A stretch of DNA of 7,191 nt, taken from Bradyrhizobium sp. (GTDB lineage Bacteria > Pseudomonadota > Alphaproteobacteria > Rhizobiales > Xanthobacteraceae). Positions 5,565 to 7,191 of this stretch are shown in pieces. The notes under the pieces are model-generated. The model saw only the letters and a list, made by a program, of their open reading frames with translations. It was not told the DNA's origin and searched no databases. The stretch spans positions 1 through 7,191 of the forward strand of contig JAQGKC010000063.1 of NCBI GenBank assembly GCA_028290305.1, given 5' to 3'. Made by a program: the position numbers and the translations under genes. Numbering within the stretch: position 1 is the stretch's first letter; every line of letters starts with the position of its first letter.

Positions 5565-6107
5565 ATGAATTTCATGCATCGGCACAAGCACGCAGGCAGG
5601 TTCGTTCTGTGCCTGATCGCTGGAATATTGACTGCGGCTGCGCCCGGCTTCATCAAAACAGCGCATGCCCAGATCGTGGCTCTGGGCGCCAGCAATGTTG
5701 CCGGCCGAGGCGTGGACAGTTCGGAAGCTTTTCCGGCACAACTGGAGCGGATGCTGGCCGCCAAAGGCTACAACGTCCACGTCTCCAACGCCGGCATTTC
5801 AGGTGATACCAACGCGGGAATGTTGGGTCGTCTGGATCAGGCCGTTCCCGAAGGCACCAGAATTGTGCTGCTGGGCACGATAGGCGGCACGTATAACGCG
5901 CGCAGGTTAGGTCAGGGAGATCAGAAGGCGGAGTTTGCGTCGATCGTTGCGCGGCTTCGCAGCCGCGGCATCAAAATCATTCCGGTGACCGGAAGCGGTG
6001 TCGGGCGAAAGTATCTGCAAAGCGACGGCACGCATTTGACGGCCGAGGGACACGCTTTTCTCGCAGCCCGGCTTCTCCCATCCGTTATCGGGGCGCTTGG
6101 GCACTAG
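5565..6107 (+). CDS. Small secreted SGNH/GDSL-type hydrolase
   Basis: The predicted 180-residue protein has a signal peptide: basic MNFMHRHKHAGR, hydrophobic FVLCLIAGILTAAAPGF, and an AHA cleavage site before Q36. SGNH blocks are visible. Block I is IVALGASNVAGRGV with S43 as the likely nucleophile. Block II is NAGISGDT with G80. Block III is degenerate (GTIGGTYNARR) and offers N111. Block V is SDGTHLTAEGH with the D154/H157 pair. This order fits esterase/lipase-like SGNH enzymes exported to the periplasm. The substrate is unknown; acyl or acetyl groups on envelope polymers are possible. ATG 5565 is preferred to the open frame from 5460 because the signal peptide begins there and GGAAA stands seven bases before it. 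ATG 5574 would shorten the basic region. Its divergent neighbour is the antiporter, with no evident functional link. Confidence 0.85.
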   Translation: MNFMHRHKHAGRFVLCLIAGILTAAAPGFIKTAHAQIVALGASNVAGRGVDSSEAFPAQLERMLAAKGYNVHVSNAGISGDTNAGMLGRLDQAVPEGTRIVLLGTIGGTYNARRLGQGDQKAEFASIVARLRSRGIKIIPVTGSGVGRKYLQSDGTHLTAEGHAFLAARLLPSVIGALGH

Positions 6108-6443
6108 AGCTGTCGGGCATTAGCCAATCTAACGGTGAGGGTCGTGCAAGAATAAGATAAGGTGCGAAGATCGGCTCCTCGCGATAACGATGATCCCGGG
6201 CCTGACGCATTGAACGCTATTTCCCAACAAAAAGGGAAGGGGGAAATGGTGGGTTGGATTCCCGGCCAGGACCATTGCAGGAGCCAATTGGTGGAGTGGC
6301 TTGCCGATGTACTCCGAGAATGTCTGTTTATCGGGGCGGATCGGAACTGATCGGCCAGCTGTCAAAACGGCGCTTCCGTTGCGGACATTTCGCGCTACCG
6401 CCAAAATAGCCTTCTTAATGGGACCCAAGAATGGGAAGTCGCA
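6108..6443 (+). other. Intergenic stretch with no supported gene
   Basis: No ORF here resembles a protein family. A minus-strand frame open from 6557 to 6129 covers it, but that frame also runs antisense through the GFA coding region and its composition is not convincing. A purine-rich patch (AAAAAGGGAAGGGGGAAA, 6228-6245) is the most distinctive piece. No strong hairpin with a T-run follows the hydrolase stop, and no clear promoter precedes the GFA remnant. Confidence 0.5.
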
Positions 6444-6662
6444 GTGAACCAGAAGGAGCACAAACACCTTTCCGCGATATGCCAATGCGGCAAGGTGAAA
6501 TTCGAGGCAGTCGGCCCGCCGATTCTGAGCGGCTCCTGCTATTGCACGTGCTGCCAAGAAGCCGGACGCCGGTTGGAGCAGCTGGTTTCTACGCAGCCCA
6601 TGCTCGATCCCGACAGTGGAACAGGCTTTATCCTATATCGAAAGGATCGAGTGCGATGCGTG
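6444..6662 (+). pseudogene. Truncated GFA/CENP-V family gene (glutathione-dependent formaldehyde-activating type)
   Basis: The reading frame begins at GTG 6444 with GGGAAG a few bases upstream. It shows the zinc-binding start of GFA-domain proteins: ICQCGKVKFEAVGPP (C13, C15), then GSCYCTCCQEAGRRLEQL (C32, C34, C37), then DPDSGTGFILYRKDRVRCV. Family resemblance stops at V73 (codon 6660-6662). The next 12 codons to TAG 6701 are antisense IS sequence. Intact members have about 130-150 residues and further zinc-binding cysteines, which are lost. The remnant probably cannot hold both zinc ions. GFA proteins are often assigned a formaldehyde-glutathione role, but most are uncharacterised. Confidence 0.8.
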
Positions 6663-6877
6663 CAAACGCCGGCCTGCCGCCAACGGACAAAGCGATTATA
6701 GCAAGTGGTGCGGGGACCATAGGACACCGGCAGGTCGCGCCAGGGAGCGCCTGAGCGCAGAACCCAAAATATGCCGTTCAGAACGCGCCGGTCGTCAACA
6801 CGGGGAATGCCACGCGGCTTGTTCGGCAGAAACGATCTGATGGTAGCCCATTCAAAGTCCGTGAGTTCATACCGCAT
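6663..6877 (-). mobile_element. IS5-family transposase fragment (N-terminal DUF4096 domain only)
   Basis: From ATG 6877 the minus strand encodes MRYELTDFEWATIRSFLPNK followed by PRGIPRVDDRRVLNGIFWVL and RSGAPWRDLPVSYGPRTTCY, ending NRFVRWRQAGV at residue 71. This is the N-terminal helical domain (PF13340) of IS5-family, IS427-like transposases common in rhizobia. The catalytic DDE part that normally follows (WDRI... onward) is missing, and the match ends exactly where the GFA codons end. The fragment cannot transpose. The outer end of the element should lie a few tens of bases beyond 6877. GATTC/GAATC words at 6878-6882 and 6904-6908 could mark it, but with only one end present the terminal repeat cannot be confirmed. 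Confidence 0.85.
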
Positions 6878-6910
6878 GATTCGAGGCTCCGGTTTGGGCG
6901 TTTGAATCAC

Positions 6911-7191
6911 GTCCAAGCCGATGCCTTCAACCGGCAAAACCGGAGGATCGGGATTTCCGAGATTACCCGTAACCGGACATATCCCGGACATGCCGAAATC
7001 GACGCGAATGACCCCGGAACTGACATGAACGGCCGCAGCGCACCAGGGTCCAGGCGAACTATGCCAACGCGCTGCAGGAGTTGACCAACCACTATCCGGG
7101 CCGCGACCGCAGCTTTCCACGAGCTGCTCGCAAAATGGCCGTAGTTTTCAGCAATTGAAGGCGGTCATCGAATTCGACGGATTGGTCGAGG
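6911..7191. other. Right-edge stretch with no recognisable gene
   Basis: Every frame carries stops or skewed composition. The minus frame leading into the transposase ATG stays open to about 7120, but nothing before the ATG resembles a transposase. A + frame at 7024-7158 (…YANALQELTNHYPGRDR…) looks mildly protein-like, ends at TGA 7156-7158 and has no start; I do not recognise it. The region could be further mobile-element debris beside the IS5 fragment. Confidence 0.4.
6973..6991 (+). repeat. Short direct repeat of CCGGACAT, 11-base period
   Basis: CCGGACAT occurs at 6973-6980 and again at 6984-6991, separated by ATC. The eight-base copies are identical and one helical turn apart. Such spacing suits a protein-binding site or the subterminal repeats found near some IS ends. 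The sequence is short enough that chance is possible. Confidence 0.35.

Noticed and set aside
6129..6557. Minus-strand 142-codon ORF
   Set aside because: It runs antisense through the zinc-binding part of the GFA remnant, which is clearly coding in the other direction, and resembles no family.
1..7191. CRISPR arrays, tRNA/rRNA genes, toxin-antitoxin or defence islands
   Set aside because: No regularly spaced repeats, cloverleaf-like segments or recognisable defence proteins were seen on either strand.

Overview
The window looks like an alphaproteobacterial chromosome from the Bradyrhizobium/Rhodopseudomonas group (Nitrobacteraceae). This is inferred from GC-rich codon use, a LpxXL-type lipid A acyltransferase beside a trace of its usual operon partner, a decayed ABC_sub_bind-type binding-protein fragment, and an intergenic palindromic repeat that I recall as abundant in Bradyrhizobium. 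No taxonomic marker gene is present, so the assignment is provisional.

Layout, left to right. Bases 3-218 are the 3' end of an unrecognised + strand gene. Bases 370-1302 (-) encode the lipid A acyltransferase. Bases 1303-1950 form a gene graveyard: the last codons of a zinc-type dehydrogenase (-), a broken C-terminus of an ABC transporter substrate-binding protein (+), and a palindromic repeat with a second palindrome inside it. Bases 1951-2640 (-) and 2753-3691 (+) are a divergent pair, an isonitrile-hydratase-like DJ-1/PfpI enzyme and a GlxA-type AraC regulator. The 112-base gap between them carries a clean inverted repeat. Bases 3841-4113 (+) may encode a 90-residue, Trp-rich protein of unknown function. 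Bases 4190-5428 (-) encode a CPA1-type cation:proton antiporter, divergent from a small secreted SGNH hydrolase at 5565-6107 (+). The right end is a second scar: a GFA-family gene (from 6444) is cut at codon 73 and abuts the N-terminal 71 codons of an IS5-family transposase (-). No gene can be supported after that.

How the genes relate. The only clear functional unit is the divergent enzyme/regulator pair: the regulator's N-terminal domain has the same fold as the enzyme, so it may sense a related small molecule and control both genes from the shared gap. The acyltransferase appears to be separated from the acpXL-type operon that normally supplies its very-long-chain substrate. The antiporter and SGNH hydrolase share only a divergent spacer. 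I found no CRISPR array, tRNA, rRNA, toxin-antitoxin pair or recognisable defence system. The most informative signals are the two decay/rearrangement zones and the DJ-1 pair.
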